64,000 bases of DNA from Scytonema tolypothrichoides VB-61278 (GCF_000828085.3 NZ_JXCA02000002.1:595684-659683); one strand, 5' to 3'; numbered from the stretch's first letter, positions 35,735 through 45,123 are shown. Numbers and translations: made by a program. Notes: generated by a model from the letters alone, not told the origin.

Positions 35735-36490
35735 CTACCTGTACCAATATTCTTCCTTTGCTTTGTCGCTAAATAACCCCAGCAATGGACCGAGAATTGC
35801 TCCAAAGAGGAAACCACCTGCATGCGCCCAGTAGGCAATACCACCACTTTCCATGCCAATATTAGTCGGTGTTTCTAGACTAGCGAATCCGTAGAAAGCT
35901 TGTTGGATAAACCAAAATCCCAGGAAAAAGTATGCTGGAACCCGAAATGTGGGGAAGAAAATCCCTAGAGGAACGATGCCGAGAATTTCTGCTTGAGGGA
36001 AACGGAGAATGTATGCCCCCATGACGCCGGCGATCGCACCACTTGCTCCCAAAGAAGGAATTGAAGACCCTTGTGAAAAGTACCACTGGGCTAGTGATGC
36101 CAAAACACCGCAACTTATATAGAAAAACAAATATCTGACATGACCCAATTTGTCTTCTACATTGTTACCAAAAATCCACAGGAACAGCATATTACCAGCC
36201 AGGTGCAGTAAACCGCCGTGCAGAAACTGCGAAGTAATCAAAGTGACCCATTCTGGCACTGGTTGGTTGACTGAAATTCCCGCAAAGCTTGCGCTGAGTT
36301 CTCGCGGAACAACAGCCGCAAGGTGTAAAAATCCGTCTAATTCTCGCGGAGGCAAACTTGATTCGTAAAGAAAAGCCAAGACATTGACAGCAATCAGTCC
36401 ATAAGTCACATATGGTGTGATTGTCGTGGGATTATCATCTCTAATAGGAACCACAGGCGTTTTTCCCGATTTTTGAGGAACCAGCCTCAC
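35735..36490 (-). CDS. Rhomboid family intramembrane serine protease 2
   Basis: A 251-residue rhomboid paralogous to the one at 33996. It has HGGLLHLAGN (H96-N100), nucleophile S150 in GASGAIAG and H223 in YWAHAGGF, so the Ser-His dyad is intact. It has a slightly longer N-terminus and an extra loop (SVNQPVPEW) in the region before the second helix. Both copies contain a WIFGNNVED/IED motif after the second helix, typical of the bacterial branch. The duplication is old, since many loop residues differ. Confidence 0.93.
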   Translation of the reverse strand: MRLVPQKSGKTPVVPIRDDNPTTITPYVTYGLIAVNVLAFLYESSLPPRELDGFLHLAAVVPRELSASFAGISVNQPVPEWVTLITSQFLHGGLLHLAGNMLFLWIFGNNVEDKLGHVRYLFFYISCGVLASLAQWYFSQGSSIPSLGASGAIAGVMGAYILRFPQAEILGIVPLGIFFPTFRVPAYFFLGFWFIQQAFYGFASLETPTNIGMESGGIAYWAHAGGFLFGAILGPLLGLFSDKAKEEYWYR

Positions 36491-36555
36491 ATTACCTAAT
36501 TTTCTGTGTTATTTCTTCTAACCTGTGGCAGGCTTTTAGCACAGTCAACACTCAT

Positions 36556-36709
36556 CAGTGAACAGTTATCAGTTATCAGTTACCAGTTTTCACTGTTCCC
36601 TGTTCCCTGTTCCCTGTTCCCTGTTCCCTGTTCCCTGTTCCCTGTTCCCTGTTCCCTGTTCCCTGTTCCCTGTTCCCTGTTCCCTGTTCCCTGTTCCCTG
36701 TTCACTGCT
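36556..36709. repeat. Composite heptamer array with 15 CCCTGTT units
   Basis: A 7-base-phase array: CAGTGAA, CAGTTAT twice, CAGTTAC, CAGTTTT, CACTGTT, then CCCTGTT fifteen times (36598-36702) and CACTGCT. It reaches the smpB stop codon. Two open frames translating it give Cys-Ser-Leu-Phe-Pro-Val repeats that are artefacts. Confidence 0.95.
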
Positions 36710-37176
36710 TAATAATTCTTCATCGCCCGTTGCATATCGCGCTGATCTTGACGTCGTTTGATGTCTTCGCGCTTATCGTGAACTTTTTTACCTCTGGCAA
36801 GAGCTATACTTATTTTTACCCAGCCACGTTTGAGATACATCTTCAGAGGTATTAAAGTTAAACCTTGCTGTTCTACTTTGCCAATAAGCTTGCGAATTTC
36901 CTCGCGATGCAGCAACAGCTTGCGCGTGCGGCGCGGTTCGTGGTTAAAATACTGCCCACTAGCATTGTAAGGCGAAATATGGGCGTTAAGGAGCCATGCT
37001 TGACCATCACGGATTAAGGCATATCCATCTTGGAGATTAACCTTACCCGCACGAATTGACTTCACCTCGGTTCCTGTCAATTCAATTCCAGCTTCATAGG
37101 TTTCAAGAATTTCGTATAAATAACGGGCTTGACGATTATCGGTAACAACTTTGTAACCTTGGCTGTTTTCACTCAT
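36709..37176 (-). CDS. smpB: SsrA-binding protein SmpB
   Basis: A 155-residue SmpB. YKVVTDNRQARYLYEILETYEAGIELTGTEVKSIR is the N-terminal hallmark. DGYALIRDGQAWLLNAHISPY and LARGKKVHDKREDIKRR complete the oligonucleotide-binding fold and the basic tail that enters the ribosomal A site. SmpB carries tmRNA to stalled ribosomes. No ssrA gene is recognised in this window. The stop codon abuts the heptamer array, so its 3' untranslated region is made of repeat. Confidence 0.97.
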   Translation of the reverse strand: MSENSQGYKVVTDNRQARYLYEILETYEAGIELTGTEVKSIRAGKVNLQDGYALIRDGQAWLLNAHISPYNASGQYFNHEPRRTRKLLLHREEIRKLIGKVEQQGLTLIPLKMYLKRGWVKISIALARGKKVHDKREDIKRRQDQRDMQRAMKNY

Positions 37177-37590
37177 TTAGAATTCTACGTATGTTTAATG
37201 TGTTACAAAAGAGAGTGTATGGTCGTTTGTCACACGTGACGATATGAAACCACCATCAATATTTAACTGAATATCAGTGTTATCCTACTAATTTAGCTTC
37301 TTTGTACTGTTTTAGGTTGTTTGTATTGTTAATTAAACTTTTGCAACAGTTATAGTGTCTTTCCGGTTTATCATCTCTTTTTATCTAACTTATTTATACT
37401 AAGTAAGAGCAAATCAAAAATGCTTAACAAACACAAACTCAGTATTTTTCTTCTGTAAAAGTTGGGATAATTTTGTACTTCTTGAGTGTGAGTTTAGAAA
37501 GGGCTGATTTTATAGCCACAGGATGATTTTGTTCATGTGTTAACTGGGTAAATTGATCAGTGAAGTCTCAAGGGTTGAGAAAGTTAAATC
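37177..37590. other. Intergenic region, no gene seen
   Basis: An AT-rich divergent region between smpB and the WGxxGxxG gene. It should hold both promoters. No element was recognised beyond short AT-rich stretches. Confidence 0.4.
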
Positions 37591-37884
37591 ATGAAACGTC
37601 AATTAACTAAAGTTATCGGCACCAGCGTTATTGCTTTAAGCATGGCATTGCCCTTTAGTGTACCTGCTTCTGCTCAGACTACAACGGAATCTGGAGCTAC
37701 CACCACCGCTCCTAACACAACAACCAACACAAGAACTTATAATGACAACGATTTTGATTGGGGTTGGTTAGGATTACTTGGCTTACTTGGTTTAGGTGGT
37801 TTAGCTGGCAGAAAGCGCCACGAAGAACCAACCCGCTATCGTGATCCTAATACCACCGTTGGCACCACTACCTACAGAAATTAA
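37591..37884 (+). CDS. WGxxGxxG family small exported protein
   Basis: A 97-residue precursor. The signal peptide has core VIGTSVIALSMALPF and likely cleavage after ASAQ/ASA near residue 28. A Thr-rich low-complexity spacer follows (TTTESGATTTAPNTTTN). Next is NDNDFDWGWLGLLGLLGLGGLAG, one Gly/Leu-rich helix preceded by acidic residues and followed by RKRHEEP. This acidic-WGxxGxxG-helix-basic arrangement is the signature of the WGxxGxxG family, which resembles C-terminal sorting signals but lies inside the protein here. A hairpin at 37936 follows. Function unknown. Confidence 0.85.
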   Translation: MKRQLTKVIGTSVIALSMALPFSVPASAQTTTESGATTTAPNTTTNTRTYNDNDFDWGWLGLLGLLGLGGLAGRKRHEEPTRYRDPNTTVGTTTYRN

Positions 37885-37935
37885 TTGTAGTGTCTGTTCA
37901 GCGATGAAGTACAAAGAATGAAACAACAAAATACG

Positions 37936-37962
37936 AAGCCTTAGATGAGGTATCTAAGGCTT
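37936..37962 (+). terminator. Hairpin after WGxxGxxG gene
   Basis: An 11-bp perfect stem AAGCCTTAGAT / ATCTAAGGCTT with a 5-base loop, 51 bases after the stop, without a clear U-run. It lies between convergent genes and may serve both. Confidence 0.6.
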
Positions 37963-38030
37963 ATGTCAAGCTTATTGATCAAGGACAGTCTAGTGTTGCA
38001 AAGACTATCCTTAACTATTGTAAACAAAAA

Positions 38031-39455
38031 TTAGCCACCTGTAGGCTCTGTGTTATGTGAATTGAATTCTCTGTCCCGACCTTGGGGTATAGATTTGTAA
38101 TAGCAGGCAATTAAGCCAACCATCAGCCACCATACAGTATTGACTTCAGGACGAAACCAGACGGTATCAACTAAATTGTGGGCAAGTGTGCCACCTAGGG
38201 CAGCGATCGCCCCCATTATCCAAAATCCATCCACACTTTTGATTTCTCGTAGCCGTTGCAACTGCAATAAACCAGTATTAAATATTACAATTAGCAGCCA
38301 AATAAAACAAGCGAAACCAACAAAGCCAGTTTCTACGATCACCTCCAAGAAAATTGAATAGGCACTCAAAGCGCTATAACGGGGAAGTTGATAGAGAGGA
38401 TAAACTTTGTTAAAAGCAGAATGACCAGGTCCAATACCAGTGATTGGATAATCCTGAATCATCTTGAAGACAGCAGTCCAAACATTTCTGCGAAAATTAT
38501 TACTACTATCTTGCCTATCAGCAAAAATACTGAATACTCTATCGCGTACTGGTTCAAGAAAGACCACAGCTAACACCAAGACGCAAGTCAAGCTACTCAA
38601 AAGAATCCACGGCAAACCAGTGCGCCAGAAAGGAGGCATTTGCACGCTCCACCAATAGTACAGCAACCCTATTAAGATCAGAACTGCAACGACTAGCCCA
38701 ATCCAGCCACCACGACTAAAAGTCAGAATTAGGCATGAACCATTAACAACACACATGGTTAATGCCAATGCTTTTTTGAACCCGCTAGCCCACGCAAAAA
38801 CTGCGACTATGCTTAAAACCACCGCAGGCAAAAGGTATCCAGCCAGCAAGTTAGGATTGCCCAAATAACTATAAACCCTTGTGGTTTTTGACATAGTAGA
38901 TGTTGGATCAACCCACGTTGCCAGTGGTGGTGCTCCAAAAAACCATTGTCGTAACCCGTATACACTTACAATCAGAGAGATGTGCAAGTACAGCGTAATC
39001 AGCCATTGGCGAAAGCGAGGCAATCTCAGAACTATAGCACACAGGGCAAACAGCAGCAAATAGAGTGTAAAATTTCTCAAATCGGTCAACGCTGCCATCT
39101 TCACAGGTGACAATGCTGTAGCTACGGTAGCAACTCCCCAATAAAGCAGTACTAGCAAATGAATCGGGGTAACACTTGAAGCATTTAGTGTTGTTTCATC
39201 TGATAAAGTTAATAGCAGCCAAAATCCGGCACAAGCTACCAATATCAATCCCAATAGGTCATTGGACACAAAAGGTGCAATAGTATACACCAGGCTGAGT
39301 AAAACAGCTGCTATTGTTTCTCCCCACTGCATCAATAAACTACTTTGTCGCCAAGAATGGAACAACCCCACCAAAGACCGGTGCAGGTAACTCGTGCCAA
39401 GATATTGTCTTAGAGGCAGATAGGATAAAGTGAATCGTTGCCAAACTAAATTCAT
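38031..39455 (-). CDS. ictB: IctB-family/O-antigen-ligase-like membrane protein
   Basis: A 474-residue polytopic protein with about 11 membrane helices. It matches what I recall of Synechococcus IctB over most of its length: TPIHLLVLLYWGVATVATALSP, SVYGLRQWFFG, RVYSYLGNPNLLAGYLLP, LTFSRGGWIGL, RQDSSNNFRRNVWTAV and GIGPGHSAFNKVYPLYQ. IctB was named for an effect on inorganic carbon accumulation, but the fold is that of Wzy/WaaL O-antigen ligases, and a glycan role is equally plausible. That fits the exopolysaccharide genes 3 kb away. I start at ATG 39455, in line with homologues; a start 19 codons upstream is open. Confidence 0.9.
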   Translation of the reverse strand: MNLVWQRFTLSYLPLRQYLGTSYLHRSLVGLFHSWRQSSLLMQWGETIAAVLLSLVYTIAPFVSNDLLGLILVACAGFWLLLTLSDETTLNASSVTPIHLLVLLYWGVATVATALSPVKMAALTDLRNFTLYLLLFALCAIVLRLPRFRQWLITLYLHISLIVSVYGLRQWFFGAPPLATWVDPTSTMSKTTRVYSYLGNPNLLAGYLLPAVVLSIVAVFAWASGFKKALALTMCVVNGSCLILTFSRGGWIGLVVAVLILIGLLYYWWSVQMPPFWRTGLPWILLSSLTCVLVLAVVFLEPVRDRVFSIFADRQDSSNNFRRNVWTAVFKMIQDYPITGIGPGHSAFNKVYPLYQLPRYSALSAYSIFLEVIVETGFVGFACFIWLLIVIFNTGLLQLQRLREIKSVDGFWIMGAIAALGGTLAHNLVDTVWFRPEVNTVWWLMVGLIACYYKSIPQGRDREFNSHNTEPTGG

Positions 39456-39668
39456 AGTATCAAGCTGTGATGAATGAGCACTCCTGTGTAGAACTTCGAC
39501 AATCGTGATCATCTCGGTCTTTTAAAAAGTTCATAACACAGATTGCAAGTTATTATTCATTCGTTCCTAACTGCCATCCGCCATTGTTGATCATTTGAAC
39601 AATTTGCACTTCATTGGTCATTGAACACAGCTAGTGTAGTTTGACATCAACACAAGCATTGGCTTCAG

Positions 39669-41177
39669 TCAAACATCGGTCTTTGCTTCTGCTGTGTCTA
39701 AATTCAGTGGCAAACTCAGTACATAACGATATCCTGATTGTGATGAACCTTGAATAGCAATTTGTCCAGCATGTAACTCTGCTATATGACAACTCAGTAA
39801 AAGACCTAAGCTTTCACGAGAAAGATAACCGTGAGACTTGGTTGCACTAGTGCTTGACATATCCACGATTAAGTCTCCTGTTTGGTCTTGGTTCTCCAAA
39901 TGACCACTACGAGTACGTGTCAATTCTTGCAATGGTAATGTTCTGCTATGAGAAAATAAAGGATCAACTTCAGTTATCCCCTCACCTAGCCAAGGATGTG
40001 ACACCCAGACAGTGATGTTTAGTGTATCGTCTTTGGAAGAAACATGAATGCGAACAGTACTACCTGTAGCTGAAAGTTGAATCACACTGAAAACCAGGTG
40101 ATATAGGATTTGTCGCACCTTGTCTTTATCCAAGGAACAAATGCGGTTGCGTTCTGGTTCTATAGACAGACGAATATCTTGCTCACGGCGGTTAGCTGCT
40201 TCTTCTAAAGTACTGATAACCTGTTGACATAGCATTTCAATATCTATAGGAGTTAAATTTAATGCTGTTGGGTTTTCCTCCATAGTTCCCATCTGAGAAA
40301 TTTCGTTCACCAATGAGAGCAAATACCTACCACTATGTTGAATAATATCTACATATTCTCTTTGTTTATTTGTCAACGGACCATAAATCTCACGTCCCAA
40401 GACACTAGCCATGCCTAGGACAGATGTTAAGGGAGTACGTAACTCCTGAATGAGTTGTCCTAATAGTTCCAATTTCAGTTGGTTGGTAAAAACTAAATCT
40501 TTTTGTATAGATGGGCTGATTTTGATTTCAGTAGTATTAACAACATTCTTCTCTGACAAGTTAGAAGCACTACTAGGGATACTGCTACTTGAAGTTGTTT
40601 CCAACAAACGGTTACGCTCAAACTCACTCATACTCCAACGGGCAATAATTTGTATAAATTCAATATCTTTATCTGTGAAATCGCGGGGTTTTATGTCCAT
40701 TACTGCTAATGTACCCAGACAATGCCCACAAGCATCAAACAGTGGCGCTCCCAAATAAGAACGAATACCATAATCCTGAATCAACTTGCTGTAAGCAGAA
40801 CTGTCTGCTCTCGTCAGTTTATCCGTATCATTGATGACAAGAGGTTGTGCACTTTCTACCACCTTGGTACAAAACGATTCCTGACGTAACAGTTCACGGC
40901 TTTGTGCGAGATGATTCATAATTCCTCCCCGTAGCTTAGACAAGCCCAGAGATGACTTGAACCAGTGGCGTTCTTGATCCACAAATCCCAAAATGCAAAT
41001 TTGTGCTTCCAATAAGTGGGCTGCAGTTTGAGTAGCTTCTTCAAAAACTGGAATTGTCTCGCTTTGGCGCAAACCTAAATCTGATAAAACTTTAAGGCGT
41101 TGTCGTTCTCCCATTTCCTGGGAAACCCAGACATCCGGTGGGGTAAACAATTTGTTTTCAGACTCTACCATTGTCAT
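39669..41177 (-). CDS. GAF sensor histidine-kinase homologue lacking the phosphoacceptor His
   Basis: A 502-residue protein. A GAF domain (about 25-190, with RQESFCTKVVESAQPLVINDT and SYLGAPLFDACGHCLGTLAVMD) is followed by a Ser/Asn linker, a HisKA-like segment (237-305) and an ATPase-like domain (about 340-495). The H box reads LIQELRTPLTSVLG: Q244 stands where the phosphorylated His should be. The N box is also atypical (ILYHLVFSVIQLSA instead of a NLxxNAxKF form), and the usual DxGxG/GxGLGL motifs are missing or weak. This points to a pseudokinase that senses through GAF and scaffolds or regulates a partner. No response regulator is adjacent. Confidence 0.85.
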   Translation of the reverse strand: MTMVESENKLFTPPDVWVSQEMGERQRLKVLSDLGLRQSETIPVFEEATQTAAHLLEAQICILGFVDQERHWFKSSLGLSKLRGGIMNHLAQSRELLRQESFCTKVVESAQPLVINDTDKLTRADSSAYSKLIQDYGIRSYLGAPLFDACGHCLGTLAVMDIKPRDFTDKDIEFIQIIARWSMSEFERNRLLETTSSSSIPSSASNLSEKNVVNTTEIKISPSIQKDLVFTNQLKLELLGQLIQELRTPLTSVLGMASVLGREIYGPLTNKQREYVDIIQHSGRYLLSLVNEISQMGTMEENPTALNLTPIDIEMLCQQVISTLEEAANRREQDIRLSIEPERNRICSLDKDKVRQILYHLVFSVIQLSATGSTVRIHVSSKDDTLNITVWVSHPWLGEGITEVDPLFSHSRTLPLQELTRTRSGHLENQDQTGDLIVDMSSTSATKSHGYLSRESLGLLLSCHIAELHAGQIAIQGSSQSGYRYVLSLPLNLDTAEAKTDV

Positions 41178-42144
41178 CGCTACCTTAACAATCTCTGACT
41201 AGAGTAATTTATATAACCACTGTTTCTGGGTTATTTCTTATCCTTAAGATTCCCTAATTTGCTCCTAAATGAACACAATTAGAGGAAAAATTTTTCTGTT
41301 TTTTTGTGGTGACCAGTATAAGTAAACACTCTTAGGTGAATTCCTTGGATCACAAGGTAATAAAGTCCTCCTGAATCCATATTTATAATGAGCTACTGTT
41401 ACCATCCAGAAAATTTGTATAAAAAACAGATTCTATTAAGTATTAACACTATCGTGCTGACGAAGGACATATCACAAGAAACTACAACGCTTCTCATGAA
41501 TGAAAAGAAATCTATTTTTTACGTTTTTATACTAAACTAGGGTTCGATTAGAATTGGATTTGGGCAACTATTACATCCCACATTCCGCCTCCCAAACTGT
41601 AGCATAGTATAATCACTGTTAAAATGATTTATTTATTGTATTAAATATATTTGTAAAATAAGTAAATACCCTCAAAACCGAAGGTTAAGTATCTCAGATA
41701 TAGGATTCCTCCGCAGATTTTTGAACAGAACTCCGTACAGTTTATGTTAAGAGTTCCCTAGCTCAACTAATAAGTATGGCTATGGCTGACGGCACGCAAG
41801 CGAACATAAACCAAACTGGATTCCTATAGCATTCGAAGCCGGCACGAAACAGTGAAAACTACTCATGCCAGTTGAAAGTGCGCAATATCAGTTATATAAA
41901 AATATGCTCTTGCAATATGATTTGAGTTGTCATAATCATTGATGAAATTTCAAAGAAAACGGTTCTAATATCTAAAACTTAGATGGAAAGTGTTAATCAT
42001 TTAGGCAATCATCTCCAAAAGTCTAAAAATGTCAGAAATATAAAGTTAATCAAAAATTTACGATTTCTTCATAATAAAACTTAAACAAAACTATAGTATT
42101 TAGAACAGCAATTTTGACAAAAAATACTAGGGACTTGCCTAAAA
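41178..42144. other. Long AT-rich intergenic region
   Basis: Nearly 1 kb without a credible gene, between the pseudokinase and the aminotransferase, which are transcribed divergently. I see no tRNA, terminator or large repeat. It may contain long 5' leaders for the exopolysaccharide operon. Confidence 0.4.
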
Positions 42145-43311
42145 ATGAATAATAAGACTGTAATGGTTCCTTTTGTAGACCTAACTTTACAGCATCAACC
42201 AATTCAAACTCAATTACAACAAGCAATCCAAGGTGTAACGGAACGAGGGGATTTTGTTTTAGGGCAAGCACTCAAAGAGTTTGAAGCAGCTTTTGCTGCT
42301 GCGTCTGGTGTAGAGTATGGAGTTGGTGTTGCTTCGGGAACTGATGCGATCGCCCTCGGTTTACAAGCCTGTCACATTGGTCTTGGAGATGAAGTGATTT
42401 TGCCAGTAAACACCTTTGTTGCGACACTGATTGGAGTGATACGTGCAGGGGCAAAGCCAATTTTTGTCGATTGCGATCCACAAACAGCTTTAATAGATTT
42501 AGAGGCAGCAGCACGGGCAGTTACACCTCAAACCAAAGCAATTCTTCCAGTACATCTTTACGGTCAGATGGTGTCACCACGCCAGTTGTTAGATTTTGCC
42601 GACACTTTCAAAGTACTGATTTTTGAAGATGCAGCCCAAGCCCATCTCGCTGAACGAGAAGGATATCGCGCTGGTTCTGTGGGAAGTGCAGCAGCTTTTA
42701 GTTTCTATCCCAGCAAGAATTTAGGGGCATTTGGAGATGGCGGGATGTTATTAACGCGAGATCCAGATGTCGCTCAAAAAATGTTACGCTTGCGGAATTA
42801 TGGTGCGGCTCAAAAATACATTCACGTTGAAGAGGGAACCAATAGCCGTTTAGATACAATTCAAGCAGCGGTGTTGTACGAGAAATTACCGTATCTGGCA
42901 CAGTGGAATCGCGATCGCCTCAATGCAGCCCAGCAGTACGACATTGAACTAGCACCTCTAGCATCAAGTGGACTCATTCCCATACAAAACCACAGCGGCG
43001 AGGGACACGTTTATCATCTTTATGTCATCAGAGTAGATGATTCTTGTGCCGTACAACGTCAGCAACTTCAAGAACAACTAGCACAAGTGGGAATTCAAAC
43101 TGGCGTTCACTACCCAATTCCTTGTCATCTGCAACCAGCATTCACCCACCTAGGCTATCAAGTCGGGGACTTCCCCAATGCTGAAATGCTGGCGAAGCAA
43201 ATACTATCCTTACCTATGTATCCTGGTTTAAGTCACAACCAAGTTCAGGAAGTTGTATCAGCAATCACATCAACCCTCAGTGCTGAACAACAAAAGGTTC
43301 TGTGTCTTTGA
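42145..43311 (+). CDS. DegT/DnrJ/EryC1/StrS family sugar aminotransferase
   Basis: A 388-residue PLP enzyme. GVGVASGTDAIALGLQA binds the cofactor phosphate, ILPVNTFVATLIGVIRAG and FVDCDPQTALID follow, then LPVHLYGQM and EDAAQAHLAE. The Schiff-base lysine is K191 in FSFYPSKNLGAFGDGG, and the C-terminal GVHYPIPCHLQPAF binds substrate. The family aminates nucleotide-linked keto-sugars for polysaccharide or glycan synthesis. It is the first gene of a same-strand set with cyanoexosortase, Wza and Wzc, so it probably feeds an amino sugar into surface polysaccharide; this is inferred from context. Confidence 0.92.
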   Translation: MNNKTVMVPFVDLTLQHQPIQTQLQQAIQGVTERGDFVLGQALKEFEAAFAAASGVEYGVGVASGTDAIALGLQACHIGLGDEVILPVNTFVATLIGVIRAGAKPIFVDCDPQTALIDLEAAARAVTPQTKAILPVHLYGQMVSPRQLLDFADTFKVLIFEDAAQAHLAEREGYRAGSVGSAAAFSFYPSKNLGAFGDGGMLLTRDPDVAQKMLRLRNYGAAQKYIHVEEGTNSRLDTIQAAVLYEKLPYLAQWNRDRLNAAQQYDIELAPLASSGLIPIQNHSGEGHVYHLYVIRVDDSCAVQRQQLQEQLAQVGIQTGVHYPIPCHLQPAFTHLGYQVGDFPNAEMLAKQILSLPMYPGLSHNQVQEVVSAITSTLSAEQQKVLCL

Positions 43312-43410
43312 AAAAATAATGTCATGATAAATACTGAGTTAAGAAGAGTAATACTCAGAATTCATCACTCAGTATTTATCAAATTCATCTAATTCATTAT
43401 CATAAAAGCC

Positions 43411-44283
43411 ATGCAAATTCGGCACCAGCTGAAAAATGCAAATACTACACGCCTGATTATTCCAGCTATATTAGGCATTTTGCTACTGCTTTATGCTCCT
43501 GTGTTATTTTACTGGGTGCAAGGTTGGCTCAACAAAAGTATTAGTATAGAACACGAATATTTTAGCCACGGTATCATTGGTTTACCGTTTGCTGCATACC
43601 TTTGTTGGTTGAACCGAAAAAAATGGCAAAGACTACCAAATATTTCCCATCCTCTGGGTGTGGTGTTGTTAGTACTGGGAGGAGTTTTTTACCTGAGTGG
43701 TGTCAGCGAGTGGGTCAACATTTCCTTCCCAACTATACTGGCAGGGTTGTGCTTGTGGCTTAAGGGAATTCCTGGCTTAAAATTGCAAGGATTTGCTTTA
43801 ATACTAGTACTTCTTGCAACACCAACATCAGTTCCCTACCTCATTACTCCCTACACATTACCTTTACAGAGTTTCATCGCGGGTACTGCTGGCTTCATAC
43901 TCAGTCAGCTTGGTATGCAAGTCACTGTCGATGGCATAAATATATATGTTGGGGGAAGAATTGTAGAAGTTGCACCCTACTGTGCAGGGCTGAAAATGCT
44001 ATTTACGACTCTTTATGTTGGCTTGATGCTGCTTTATTGGACGGATGCTTTATCTTCCCGCCGCAAGAGTATTTGGTTTTTATCTCTTGCAGTCTTAATT
44101 AGTATTTCTGCCAATATCGTTCGTAACACATTACTCTCCTTCTTTCATGGTACAGGACAAGACGGAGCTTTTCATTGGCTGCATGATGGTTGGGGTGGTG
44201 ATTTGTATTCTGCTGTGATGCTGCTTTCATTGGTGCCGACTCTAAATTGGATTGAGAAATATTTTGCAGAAGTTTCAGAGTAA
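43411..44283 (+). CDS. Cyanoexosortase B
   Basis: A 290-residue polytopic membrane protein with about eight helices and the exosortase catalytic triad: C191 in VAPYCAGLKML, R238 in SANIVRNTLL and H258 in HWLHDGWGG. EHEYFSHGIIGLPFAAYLCW near the N-terminus is typical of the family. Exosortases cleave and rehome proteins with a PEP-CTERM tail during exopolysaccharide-linked export. The gene is followed 31 bp later by the partner protein usually found with cyanoexosortase B. Databases also use the symbol crtB for it, which clashes with phytoene synthase. No PEP-CTERM protein is obvious in this window. Confidence 0.92.
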   Translation: MQIRHQLKNANTTRLIIPAILGILLLLYAPVLFYWVQGWLNKSISIEHEYFSHGIIGLPFAAYLCWLNRKKWQRLPNISHPLGVVLLVLGGVFYLSGVSEWVNISFPTILAGLCLWLKGIPGLKLQGFALILVLLATPTSVPYLITPYTLPLQSFIAGTAGFILSQLGMQVTVDGINIYVGGRIVEVAPYCAGLKMLFTTLYVGLMLLYWTDALSSRRKSIWFLSLAVLISISANIVRNTLLSFFHGTGQDGAFHWLHDGWGGDLYSAVMLLSLVPTLNWIEKYFAEVSE

Positions 44284-44313
44284 AATTTTGTCTAGGTACT
44301 GTAAACTTCACTG

Positions 44314-45069
44314 ATGATTTCTTTTTCCAAGTTTCTCAAGGAGCAACGGTTTTCTCAGATAGTAGCGCTTTTGTTGCTGTTACTACTGTTGCTTATAGGA
44401 GCAATTCCTGGTTACCTGACAGGAAACTGGGAATGGCAGCAATTACCACGAATCACTCGTCTCCAGGAGTTGAAAGATTTACGTCAAAAGGGGTTGATCC
44501 TTCCTGGTTGGCAGACTATAGAACAGCGAGAACAAGAAATAGGGGAAGGCACATGGTCTTATCAGTTTATTCAGAAAAAAAGCGACCAAACCAAAGCAGT
44601 GCTGCTTTTGCGACCACAAACAGGATCTAAAGATCAGCCTGTGGTGGAGTGGACGGAAATAAACAGCCTTTGGCAGTGGCAGATAGCTCAATATCGCTCT
44701 GCTGATTTTACTGTTAAACCGCAAGCGACAGAGTCAAATGCTGCTGAAACAAAAGTACAAGCTAGGTTCTTTCGTGCCTCAACAAATCAACAGACTTTTG
44801 CGGTTTTGCAATGGTATGCCTGGTTCAATGGTGGTAGTTCATCACTTTTGCCGTGGTTTATCGTCGATCAGCTAGCACAGTTGCAAAAAAAACGTGCTCC
44901 TTGGGTTGCTGTGAGTATTCTCATTCCTATGGAACCATTAGGGCAGGTGGAAACAACTTGGAATGAAGCTAAATCTCTTGGTCAAACAGTGCAAGCCACT
45001 TTGATGGCAGGTCCTTTGTCCAGTCGTTCACCAATGCATTTGTATAAAAAAAGTAAAGTTTTGCGATAA
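44314..45069 (+). CDS. Cyanoexosortase B system-associated protein
   Basis: A 251-residue protein with one N-terminal membrane helix (about 14-34, Leu-rich) and a long extracytoplasmic domain. It contains LRQKGLILPGWQTIEQREQEIGEGTWSYQFI, a block with VLLLRPQ, and FAVLQWYAWFNGGSSSLLPWFIVDQLAQ. It is analogous to EpsI-type proteins that partner exosortases. It follows the exosortase by 31 bp, so the two are almost certainly cotranscribed. Its biochemical role in sorting is not known. Confidence 0.88.
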   Translation: MISFSKFLKEQRFSQIVALLLLLLLLLIGAIPGYLTGNWEWQQLPRITRLQELKDLRQKGLILPGWQTIEQREQEIGEGTWSYQFIQKKSDQTKAVLLLRPQTGSKDQPVVEWTEINSLWQWQIAQYRSADFTVKPQATESNAAETKVQARFFRASTNQQTFAVLQWYAWFNGGSSSLLPWFIVDQLAQLQKKRAPWVAVSILIPMEPLGQVETTWNEAKSLGQTVQATLMAGPLSSRSPMHLYKKSKVLR

Positions 45070-45123
45070 AAAAGGTACTTTTTAGCGTCTTAATTTAAAG
45101 TAAAGTTATAACTGTGTTATATA

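Noticed and set aside
29022-36709. Tandem repeats that could be mistaken for a CRISPR array
   Set aside because: Units are 7 bases long with no spacers, and no cas genes are present.
36506-36761. Two overlapping plus-strand frames encoding Pro-Val-Cys-Ser-Leu-Phe repeats
   Set aside because: They are translations of the CCCTGTT heptamer array; a 7-base unit repeats every 21 bases in any frame.
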